A DNA stretch of 39,736 nucleotides from contig JAHDQN010000067.1 of the NCBI GenBank assembly GCA_018433775.1, forward strand, positions 1 to 39,736. The letters are read 5' to 3'. The notes beneath the pieces were generated by a model, which saw nothing but the letters and a program-made list of their open reading frames with translations, was not told the origin of the DNA and ran no database searches. Source of the stretch: Deltaproteobacteria bacterium. GTDB taxonomy: Bacteria > Desulfobacterota > Desulfomonilia > UBA1062. The position numbers were made by a program, and so were the translations under genes. Shown one piece after another: positions 33,783 to 39,736 of the stretch (positions are counted from its first letter, which is position 1; each line of letters starts with the position of its first letter).

Positions 33783-34959
33783 GGCCAGACTCCTCGCGGA
33801 GGCGAACGGGCAGGACATCCTTTCGTGCGGTGCCGATCCGGCCTCAATCCCCTATATGGAGCCCAAGCTTCACCGACGGAATCTCCTCGTCCAGGGGGTC
33901 AAGCTCTATGCCGCCAACATCCTCAAGCAGAGCATGCTCTCCCTGGGCGGAGACGTGGCGGTCCACCGGGGGGTCATCTCGGGCAGGGTCGATGTGTCCG
34001 ACTGCCTCATCATGGGCGACCTGAGGCACTACCGGCTTCTGGTGGAAAAGCTGAAACTCCAGCCCGGCATGGCGGAACTGGCAGGGCTGATCGAGCGGCT
34101 GGTCTTTGCGGATGACCGGGGCTTGAGCCTCACGCTCCTTGGGAAGGAGTATCACTGGGACGACACACCGGTGATCATGGGGGTGCTCAACGTGACCCCG
34201 GATTCGTTCTCGGACGGCGGGGCCTGGCTCGACCCGGAAAAAGCTGTCGATCACGCCCTGGACATGGTGCAGTCGGGAGCGGGCATCATCGATGTCGGAG
34301 GGGAATCGTCGCGGCCCGGCGCGCGGCAGATCGACGTGGATGAAGAGATCGCCCGGGTCGTGCCGGTCATCAGAAAGATCGCATCCAGGCTCGACGTCCC
34401 CGTGAGCATCGATACGAGGAACGCCCCGGTTGCCAGGGCCGCGATCGATGCCGGGGCGTCCATGGTCAACGACATCAGCGCGCTGAAGCACGACCCGTCC
34501 ATGCTCGAGGTCGTCCGGGGCACCGGCGCGGGCATTGTCCTGATGCATATGCGGGGAACGCCCGAGACCATGCAGAACCACACCTCTTATCATGATATCA
34601 TGGGCGACATCTATGCCTTCCTGGACGAAAAGATCGAACAGTGCCTTCAGGGCGGTGTCGATCCCCGCTCCATCCTGGCGGACCCGGGCATCGGATTCGG
34701 GAAGGACCTTGCAGGGAACCTGCGGATCATCCGCCACATCGGCGAGTTTGCCTCACTGGGGGTGCCGGTGGTGCTCGGACACTCGAGAAAGTCGTTTATC
34801 GGGGCCGCCCTGGACACCCCGGTCAATGAACGGCAGGAGGGCACGGATGCGGTGAGTGCGTGGGCGGCCATCCAGGGTGTGCAGGTCCTGCGCGTGCACG
34901 ATGTCCGGCGCACCGCACGTATCAGGGACATGATCCTGGCTGTCAAGAGGGGCGCATGA
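33775..34959 (+). CDS. folP: Dihydropteroate synthase with N-terminal extension domain
   Basis: FolP joins para-aminobenzoate to the pterin pyrophosphate in folate synthesis. The 394-aa product has the TIM-barrel motifs at about 125-390: [61 protein letters not shown] and [12 protein letters not shown]. An extra N-terminal domain of about 120 residues ([30 protein letters not shown], then [18 protein letters not shown]) is present, as in some other bacterial and archaeal DHPS. The start is probably TTG 33775, with AGGAAGGGG just upstream inside ftsH. The end overlaps acpS in an ATGA junction. Confidence 0.94.
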   Translation: MPRARLLAEANGQDILSCGADPASIPYMEPKLHRRNLLVQGVKLYAANILKQSMLSLGGDVAVHRGVISGRVDVSDCLIMGDLRHYRLLVEKLKLQPGMAELAGLIERLVFADDRGLSLTLLGKEYHWDDTPVIMGVLNVTPDSFSDGGAWLDPEKAVDHALDMVQSGAGIIDVGGESSRPGARQIDVDEEIARVVPVIRKIASRLDVPVSIDTRNAPVARAAIDAGASMVNDISALKHDPSMLEVVRGTGAGIVLMHMRGTPETMQNHTSYHDIMGDIYAFLDEKIEQCLQGGVDPRSILADPGIGFGKDLAGNLRIIRHIGEFASLGVPVVLGHSRKSFIGAALDTPVNERQEGTDAVSAWAAIQGVQVLRVHDVRRTARIRDMILAVKRGA

Positions 34960-35330
34960 TCGTCGGGGTGGGGATCGATATCGTCGATGTCTCCCGGATG
35001 AATGCCATCCTGGAGAGATACGCGGAGCGCTTTCAGCAGAGGGTGTTCACCCGGGAAGAGGTGCGCTATTGCAGCGGCAAGGGGAATCCCGGCCTGCATT
35101 TCGCGGCGCGCTTCGCGGCCAAGGAGGCTGCCGCCAAGGCCCTGGGCACGGGCATCGGCCGGGGGATACGGTTCAGAGACATCGAGATCGTCCCGGCCCG
35201 GGGTGTTCCAAAGATTCTCTTCCACAACAGGGCGCGGGAGTATGCGGACGATATCGGCGTCTCTGCAATCCACGTGAGCATCTCGCATGAACGTCTCTCA
35301 GCGGTGGCGGTGGTCATCCTGGAAAAATGA
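34956..35330 (+). CDS. acpS: Holo-[acyl-carrier-protein] synthase
   Basis: AcpS transfers 4'-phosphopantetheine from CoA to acyl carrier protein. The 124-aa product is of normal length. The magnesium ligands are visible as D8 in GVGIDIVDVSRM and E57 in RFAAKEAAAKALGTG, and the end has VHVSISHERLSAVAVVILE with the S-x-S-H motif. The ATG overlaps the folP stop by four bases, and its own stop overlaps tsaE in the same way. AAGAGGGGC serves as ribosome binding site. Confidence 0.96.
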   Translation: MIVGVGIDIVDVSRMNAILERYAERFQQRVFTREEVRYCSGKGNPGLHFAARFAAKEAAAKALGTGIGRGIRFRDIEIVPARGVPKILFHNRAREYADDIGVSAIHVSISHERLSAVAVVILEK

Positions 35331-35791
35331 GAAAAGCCATGGTGACGGAAACCTGTACGACAAGCAGTCCGGACCAGACCTTCGAGCTGGGAAAAAAGCT
35401 CGGCGAGAAACTGAAGGGCGGAGAGATCGTCCTTCTCCACGGCGACCTCGGCGCGGGGAAGACCCTCTTCACCAAAGGGCTCGCACAAGGGCTCGGGGTC
35501 GAAGACCCCTCCTCGGTGGTGAGCCCGAGCTTCACCCTGGTGAACATCTACAAGGCAAGGCTTGACATCGTTCATGGAGATCTTTATAGGCTAGATGCTG
35601 ATGCAGTGTATGAGCTGGGTCTGGAAGATTATATGGATCGGGAACATGTAATGATCATCGAGTGGGCTGAGAAGGCGGGCGACTTTTTCACAGGGGATAT
35701 CCTCGATATCACCATCGAACACGTCGGGGAATCGGCCAGAGCGATCACCTTTGAGTCTGCTCGCGCATATCTTGACACCGACGGTATCTGA
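35327..35791 (+). CDS. tsaE: tRNA t6A biosynthesis ATPase TsaE
   Basis: TsaE is the ATPase that activates the TsaBD complex making threonylcarbamoyl-adenosine at tRNA position 37. The 154-aa product has Walker A GDLGAGKT (39-46), the SPSFTLVNIY segment, HGDLYRL and VMIIEWAEK. The t6A product is the substrate of the MtaB encoded in this window. The ATG overlaps the acpS stop; a second Met follows four codons later. A 93-bp gap without a clear promoter separates it from lysC. Confidence 0.95.
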   Translation: MRKAMVTETCTTSSPDQTFELGKKLGEKLKGGEIVLLHGDLGAGKTLFTKGLAQGLGVEDPSSVVSPSFTLVNIYKARLDIVHGDLYRLDADAVYELGLEDYMDREHVMIIEWAEKAGDFFTGDILDITIEHVGESARAITFESARAYLDTDGI

Positions 35792-35884
35792 TCCCCTCCC
35801 GGATAGCTCTGCTCTCTTTAGGGTATCACTGCCGCCAGAGGCTCGCGCAAGCACTGTTCCTGGTGAAGAAAGAGGAGACGCTCC

Positions 35885-37126
35885 ATGGCAGTAATCGTTC
35901 AGAAATACGGCGGGACTTCGGTGGGAAGCCTGGAGAAAATCCGGTGGGTCGCCGAGAAGATCGCCAGGCGCTATCGCGGAGGCAACCGGATTGCCGTGGT
36001 GGTCTCCGCCATGGCCGGTGAGACCGACAAGCTGATCAGGCTCGCCCGCGATCTCTCCGAGAGGCCCGACAGCCGGGAGATGGACGTCCTGGTGTCCACC
36101 GGCGAGCAGATCACCATATCGCTCCTGTCAATGGCCCTGAAGGACCTGGGGGTCCCCGCCCGCTCGTTTCTGGCGCACCAGGTCGGCATCTTCACCGACA
36201 ATGCCTATACCAAGGCCCGCATAACCAAGATCGAGTCCGACCGGATCAGCAGAGCCCTCGAGTCGGGAGAGATCGCCGTGGTGGCGGGCTTTCAGGGCAT
36301 CACGGAGGAGAGGGAGGTCACCACGCTGGGCCGCGGCGGCTCGGACACCTCGGCCGTGGCGCTGGCCGCCGTGCTGAAGGCCGACGTATGCGAGATCTAT
36401 ACCGATGTCGACGGCGTATACACCTGCGACCCCAACATCTGCGACAAGGCCAGGCGGCTGGACCGAATCACCTATGACGAGATGCTCGAGCTGGCCTCGC
36501 TCGGGGCAAAGGTGCTCCAGACGAGGTCGGTCGAATTCGCAAAGAAACACCGTGTACCGATTCTGGTCAGGAGCACCTTTTCCGATGACGGGGGAACCCT
36601 GACAACCACGGAGGACGAGGATATGGAAAAGGAAGTGGTCTCAGGCATCACCTACGACCGCAACGAGGCGAGGATCACCGTGCTGGGCGTGCAGGACAGG
36701 CCGGGTGTGGCGGCAAACATCTTCAATGCGCTGGCCGACGAGAACATCAACGTGGACATGATCATCCAGAACACCTCGACCGACGGCAAGAGCGCGGACT
36801 TGAGCTTCACGGTCACCAAGGCGGATTACGAGCGGACCATGGACATCGTGAGGAAAAAGGCGCCCGAGTTCGGAGCCAGGGACGCGGTAGGGGACACCAC
36901 CATCGCCAAGCTCTCCATCGTCGGTGTAGGCATGCGCTCGCATGCAGGGGTTGCCGCCAGGATGTTCGAGGCCCTCTCGAAGGTGGGGATCAACATCACC
37001 ATGATCTCCACCTCGGAGATCAAGATATCCTGCGTCATTGACGAAAAGTTTCTGGAACTGGGAGTTCGCGTGCTCCACGAGGCCTTTGCGCTGGACAATG
37101 CCGGGGGCGATAGTGAAGAAGATTGA
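35885..37126 (+). CDS. lysC: Aspartate kinase (aspartokinase, two ACT domains)
   Basis: The enzyme phosphorylates aspartate at the head of the lysine, methionine, threonine and isoleucine pathways. The 413-aa product has the kinase domain (about 1-245: VQKYGGTSVGSLEKI, VVSAMAGETDKLI, STGEQITISLLSMAL, GFQGI, TLGRGGSDTSAVALAA, IYTDVDGVYTCDP) and two tandem ACT domains (about 265-405: ITVLGVQDRPGVAANIFNAL, LSIVGVGMRSHAGVAARMFEAL) that usually mediate feedback inhibition. The ATG follows AGAGGAG. The 3' end overlaps cimA by 14 bp. Confidence 0.97.
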   Translation: MAVIVQKYGGTSVGSLEKIRWVAEKIARRYRGGNRIAVVVSAMAGETDKLIRLARDLSERPDSREMDVLVSTGEQITISLLSMALKDLGVPARSFLAHQVGIFTDNAYTKARITKIESDRISRALESGEIAVVAGFQGITEEREVTTLGRGGSDTSAVALAAVLKADVCEIYTDVDGVYTCDPNICDKARRLDRITYDEMLELASLGAKVLQTRSVEFAKKHRVPILVRSTFSDDGGTLTTTEDEDMEKEVVSGITYDRNEARITVLGVQDRPGVAANIFNALADENINVDMIIQNTSTDGKSADLSFTVTKADYERTMDIVRKKAPEFGARDAVGDTTIAKLSIVGVGMRSHAGVAARMFEALSKVGINITMISTSEIKISCVIDEKFLELGVRVLHEAFALDNAGGDSEED

Positions 37127-38693
37127 AATATACGACACCACCCTGAGAGACGGTGCACAGTCGAGGGATGTAAACTTCTCGCTCGACGACAAGCGCGATA
37201 TCGTTCTGAAGCTCGATCAGCTCGGACTGGATTTCATCGAGGCGGGATGGCCAGGGGCGAATCCCAAGGACGACTGCCTGTTCGCGAAGATCAGGGAGGT
37301 TCAGCTCCACCATTCCCGGGTGTTCGCCTTCGGCAGCACCTGCAGGCCCGGGACCTCCCCCGATCAGGACAGGCTGATCAAGGCCCTCATAGACGCCCGC
37401 CCGGATGGGGCCACGGTATTCGGAAAGTCATGGGATATTCATATCCAGGGCCAGGGAGGCCTGGGGTGCTCGCTTGAAGAGAACCTTCGCATCATTCGCG
37501 AGACGATTTCCTATCTCTGCGGCTTCTTTCCCTTGGTGTTCTTCGATGCCGAGCACTTCTTCGACGGCTTCAAGCGCAATAAGGACTATGCGCTCGCCAC
37601 GCTCAGGTTCGCGGCCGAGGGCGGCGCGCAACGGCTCGTGCTCTGCGACACCAACGGCGGCAGCCTTCCCTCGGAGGTTGCGGAGATCGTGGAATACCTG
37701 AAGGGCTCCTTCTCCGTACCGCTGGGCATCCATTGCCACAACGACAGCGACCTTGCCGTGGCCAACTCCATCATGGCGGTGCGCTCGGGCGCGACCCATG
37801 TCCAGGGAACCATCAACGGGCTCGGCGAGCGCTGCGGGAATGCCGACCTGTGTTCCATCATCCCGAACCTGAGCCTCAAGATGGGCCTTCAGACTATCCC
37901 CCGAGAGAGCATGCACATCATCAACGAGGTGTCGCGTTTCGTCTACGACGTGGGCAACCTCTCGCACGACAACCATCAGCCATACGTGGGCGAGTCGGCA
38001 TTTGCCCACAAGGGGGGCATGCACGTCCACGCCGTGATCGGCGACCCCGCGACCTACGAGCACATCGATCCCTCTCTGGTGGGAAACCAGCGGCGCGTTC
38101 TGGTCTCGGAGCAGTCGGGCAAGAGCAACATCGTCTACAAGGCGCGGGAGTTCAACATCGACCTGGCAAAGGACGACACCACGGCAGGCGAGATCGTGAA
38201 GATCATCAAGGACCTCGAGAACTGCGGGTTCCAGTTCGAGGGGGCTGACGCGTCTTTAGAGCTGCTCATGAACAAGGCCATGGGCATGCATGTCCGCTTT
38301 TTCAAGCTGAGGGGCTTCCGGGTCAACACCGAACGCCGCAGCGACGATACCGATCCCATGTCGGAGGCGACCATCATGATCGAGGTCGACGGCAACGTCG
38401 AGCACACCGCAGCCATGGGAAACGGTCCGGTGAACGCCTTGGACAAAGCGTTGCGCAAGGCGCTCCAGAAGTTCTATCCCAGCATCGAGGACGTGGAGCT
38501 CCTGGACTACAAGGTCCGGGTCATCTCTTCGCGCACGGGCACCGAGTCGGTGGTGCGCGTCCTCATCGAATCAGGAGACAAGAAGGACCACTGGAACACC
38601 GTCGGGGTGTCGACGAACATCATCGAGGCCTCGTGGATGGCGCTGGTGGACAGTATGGACTACAAGCTCTACAAGGATTCCAAAGAGTTATAA
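37113..38693 (+). CDS. cimA: (R)-citramalate synthase
   Basis: CimA condenses pyruvate and acetyl-CoA to citramalate, giving a threonine-independent route to isoleucine. The 526-aa product has the HMGL-like catalytic barrel (about 1-270: YDTTLRDGAQSRDVNFSLDDK, FGSTCRPG, LCDTNGG, GIHCHNDSDLAVANS, GTINGLGERCGNADL), the linker FAHKGGMHVHAV and a C-terminal LeuA-like regulatory domain (about 395-520). The GTG at 37113, with GGGGG five bases upstream, gives the standard start KKIEIYDTTLRDG. An ATG at 37098 lacks an SD. Overlap with lysC couples aspartate-family and isoleucine synthesis. Confidence 0.93.
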   Translation: MKKIEIYDTTLRDGAQSRDVNFSLDDKRDIVLKLDQLGLDFIEAGWPGANPKDDCLFAKIREVQLHHSRVFAFGSTCRPGTSPDQDRLIKALIDARPDGATVFGKSWDIHIQGQGGLGCSLEENLRIIRETISYLCGFFPLVFFDAEHFFDGFKRNKDYALATLRFAAEGGAQRLVLCDTNGGSLPSEVAEIVEYLKGSFSVPLGIHCHNDSDLAVANSIMAVRSGATHVQGTINGLGERCGNADLCSIIPNLSLKMGLQTIPRESMHIINEVSRFVYDVGNLSHDNHQPYVGESAFAHKGGMHVHAVIGDPATYEHIDPSLVGNQRRVLVSEQSGKSNIVYKAREFNIDLAKDDTTAGEIVKIIKDLENCGFQFEGADASLELLMNKAMGMHVRFFKLRGFRVNTERRSDDTDPMSEATIMIEVDGNVEHTAAMGNGPVNALDKALRKALQKFYPSIEDVELLDYKVRVISSRTGTESVVRVLIESGDKKDHWNTVGVSTNIIEASWMALVDSMDYKLYKDSKEL

Positions 38694-38784
38694 TTGTCTA
38701 TTCATTCTCTTCAAGACCCGCTTCTTTCCTACCGATAAGTATCGTATAGGAAGAAACACACTCCAAAGGGGAAGGGGCAAACAC

Positions 38785-39063
38785 ATGGACAAGGACATCG
38801 GCAAATTAGAGTTCCAGGGGCTGAAAAAGTGGATGTCGCAGGGTGAGTACATAATCTCCACCATGTCCGATGACGGAACCATCTGGACCTACACCTCCAA
38901 GGTCTTGCCCATCTTCGACTTTGGAAACACCAAGATCTTCCAGGCCCAGGAGTCCGGGGTTGCGGAGGTGCAGGGCGTGGAACGGGGGGACGAGCTGTAC
39001 TTCTCCATCCAGGGGATCAAGGTTTCCAAGGTCTATGACTTCTTCTATCAGGACGACATATAA
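38785..39063 (+). CDS. Conserved-looking 92-aa protein of unknown function
   Basis: I do not recognise this family. The product is acidic and mixed alpha/beta, rich in aromatic residues, with no signal peptide, membrane span or cysteine. It starts MDKDIGKLEFQGLKKWMSQ and ends VSKVYDFFYQDDI. AAGGGGAAGGGG lies seven bases upstream of the ATG, codon use matches neighbours, and a strong intrinsic terminator follows, so it is very likely a real, well-expressed gene. It is 91 bp after cimA and may be transcribed with it or on its own. Confidence 0.75.
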   Translation: MDKDIGKLEFQGLKKWMSQGEYIISTMSDDGTIWTYTSKVLPIFDFGNTKIFQAQESGVAEVQGVERGDELYFSIQGIKVSKVYDFFYQDDI

Positions 39064-39103
39064 CGCATGAATCAGAGACCAGGCGGGGACCGCAGGGTCC
39101 GTC

Positions 39104-39139
39104 AGGGAGAGGGGAGTGTTCCCTCTCCTTTTTGTTTTT
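39104..39139 (+). terminator. Intrinsic terminator
   Basis: GGAGAGGG (39106-39113) pairs with CCCTCTCC (39121-39128) around a 7-nt loop, extended by a G-U and an A-U pair. TTTTTGTTTTT follows directly. This is the clearest rho-independent terminator in the window and ends the unknown 92-aa gene, perhaps also cimA transcripts. Confidence 0.9.
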
Positions 39140-39153
39140 CATCCGCCCGCCTT

Positions 39154-39219
39154 CTGTCCGATTGCAGCCCGATTGTTGTTTGATCGCTGTCTGATAGGCT
39201 TCTGCTTATTCTTTGATCA
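39154..39219. repeat. Six imperfect 11-bp tandem units
   Basis: The stretch divides into six 11-bp units: CTGTCCGATTG, CAGCCCGATTG, TTGTTTGATCG, CTGTCTGATAG, GCTTCTGCTTA and TTCTTTGATCA. The consensus is yTGTyyGATyG, and bases 6-7 remain pyrimidine-G in every unit. The period is about one helical turn. It lies in a gene-free gap between the terminator and the small membrane ORF. Confidence 0.6.
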
Positions 39220-39239
39220 TTATTCTCGCGTGCCTGTCT

Positions 39240-39458
39240 TCACCACACCAGGCCGAGAACCACCGAGGCGAACATCAGGAACATGATCCACAGGGGAAGT
39301 CTCGATCTGTTCCTGTCCCGGGACACCTGGCGGAGCTCAATGAGCAGGTAGATGAGCGCGGTAATGCCGATCCCGCCTATGGTGAAGACATTGAGGGAGG
39401 AGAGGAGCGCAATGCCCAGCCAGACGCTTAAGGGAATAAACAGGACTATCCACACCAT
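39240..39458 (-). CDS. Small two-helix membrane protein, hypothetical
   Basis: The 72-aa product has hydrophobic segments at about 3-23 and 26-42, then a basic stretch LRQVSRDRNRSRL and a further hydrophobic C-terminus (about 54-72), so it spans the inner membrane two or three times. I do not recognise the family. There is no SD. A TATACC hexamer ends 6 nt before the ATG, so a leaderless transcript is possible. A frame of similar length on the opposite strand is charged and without features and is rejected. Confidence 0.55.
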   Translation of the reverse strand: MVWIVLFIPLSVWLGIALLSSLNVFTIGGIGITALIYLLIELRQVSRDRNRSRLPLWIMFLMFASVVLGLVW

Positions 39459-39575
39459 GGAGTTGGTATATCACAGTATGTTCCCGGTTGGAACCCTGGA
39501 GAGTTGTTGATCCTTTTTTATTATATTGAACAAGGGAAACATTCGTTCAGCCCGGGAAATTCACCCTTTTTACCC

Positions 39576-39604
39576 TTGATATTTTCGCCCATCCATGAGA
39601 TAGG
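39576..39604 (+). promoter_or_regulatory. Candidate promoter of the tRNA pair
   Basis: TTGATA (39576-39581) is followed after 17 bp by GATAGG (39599-39604), a weak -10. A G-rich stretch lies between the -10 and the tRNA 5' end at 39615, as is common for growth-rate-controlled stable RNA promoters. Confidence 0.35.
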
Positions 39605-39614
39605 GGGGCAAATC

Positions 39615-39687
39615 GAGCCAGTAGCTCAGTTGGTAGAGCATCGGACTTTTAATCCGGTGGCCGAGGGTTCGAGTCCCTCCTGGCTCA
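39615..39687 (+). tRNA. tRNA-Lys (anticodon UUU)
   Basis: The cloverleaf is complete: acceptor GAGCCAG/CTGGCTC, D-arm GCTC/GAGC, anticodon stem TCGGA/TCCGG with loop CTTTTAA (anticodon TTT at 39648-39650), variable loop of five, and T-arm GAGGG/CCCTC with loop TTCGAGT. The discriminator base is A and the CCA end is not encoded. The UUU anticodon reads AAA and AAG lysine codons. Confidence 0.97.
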
Positions 39688-39693
39688 CTGTGT

Positions 39694-39736
39694 GTCCCCA
39701 TCGTCTAGCTCGGCCCAGGACACCGGCCTTTCACGC
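39694..39736 (+). tRNA. tRNA-Glu (anticodon UUC), 3' truncated by the window edge
   Basis: The sequence begins with the typical tRNA-Glu 5' half GTCCCCATCGTCTAG, and the anticodon loop CTTTCAC has TTC at 39730-39732. The window ends within the 3' side of the anticodon stem. It follows tRNA-Lys by 6 nt, so both are likely processed from one transcript. Confidence 0.93.

Noticed and set aside
38729..38756. Hairpin CGATA-AG-TATCG before the unknown 92-aa gene
   Set aside because: The stem is only five base pairs with a two-base loop and could easily be chance.
39213..39431. Plus-strand 72-codon frame opposite the small membrane gene
   Set aside because: The product is hydrophilic, His- and Glu-rich with no domain pattern, as expected from the complement of a membrane protein gene.

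Overview
The window looks like a GC-rich chromosome segment from a strictly Gram-negative, motile bacterium with type IV pili. It most resembles a deltaproteobacterial-type genome (Desulfobacterota/Thermodesulfobacteriota). The grounds are the pilMNOPQ secretin operon, the ftsH-folP-acpS-tsaE-lysC-cimA block, MtaB, bifunctional-nuclease and oxygen-independent HemN-like genes, and NtrC-type signalling. The lineage is inferred from gene content and order; there is no rRNA or other marker here.

Layout. (1) 2-8313, + strand: a chemotaxis operon made of the end of an MCP, cheW, cheR, cheD, cheB, a 611-aa soluble MCP-like protein carrying a CheZ-like motif, a STAS-domain gene, cheY and cheA. Most junctions overlap or are tightly spaced. 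(2) 8460-19837, - strand: a long co-directional block, read in transcription order as a PilZ-like gene, mtaB, a polymerase-dead PolX with an intact PHP domain, an orphan ECF-type ATPase, a bifunctional nuclease, a four-PAS histidine kinase overlapping its sigma54 response regulator, a DHA2-type MFS exporter and a nicotinamidase. (3) 19990-23011, + strand: glycogen synthase and a divergent dnaA. (4) 23126-24605, - strand: a HemN-like radical SAM gene and a small DUF2905 membrane protein. (5) 24757-25755, + strand: a cupin and a rhomboid protease. (6) 26077-30966, + strand: an ftsB-like gene followed by pilM-N-O-P-Q, ended by a long hairpin. (7) 31318-38693, + strand: a TPR membrane protein, ftsH, folP, acpS, tsaE, lysC and cimA. 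(8) 38785-39736: an unknown 92-aa protein with a strong terminator, an 11-bp tandem repeat, a small membrane ORF, tRNA-Lys(UUU) and a truncated tRNA-Glu(UUC).

How the genes work together. Region 1 encodes nearly a whole chemosensory pathway. The MCP ends in a CheR-tether-like pentapeptide and CheB, CheR and CheD are all present. No cheC or ordinary cheZ is seen, and the D-x3-Q motif in the 611-aa protein is a candidate for the missing CheY-P phosphatase. CheA carries an unusual pair of 24-residue MshEN-like repeats between its P2-like region and its dimerisation domain. Region 6 builds the inner-membrane alignment complex and outer-membrane pore of type IV pili. Region 7 combines membrane proteolysis, folate, acyl-carrier-protein and tRNA t6A functions with the aspartate and citramalate routes to amino acids.

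I found no insertion sequence, prophage, CRISPR array or integron, and no clear sign of recent transfer. The most unusual points are the CheA repeats, the CheZ-like motif, the loss of all three polymerase aspartates in PolX, the altered DNA-contact loop of DnaA, several SD-less genes with a -10-like hexamer 6-7 nt before the ATG, and a helically phased 11-bp repeat near 39.2 kb.
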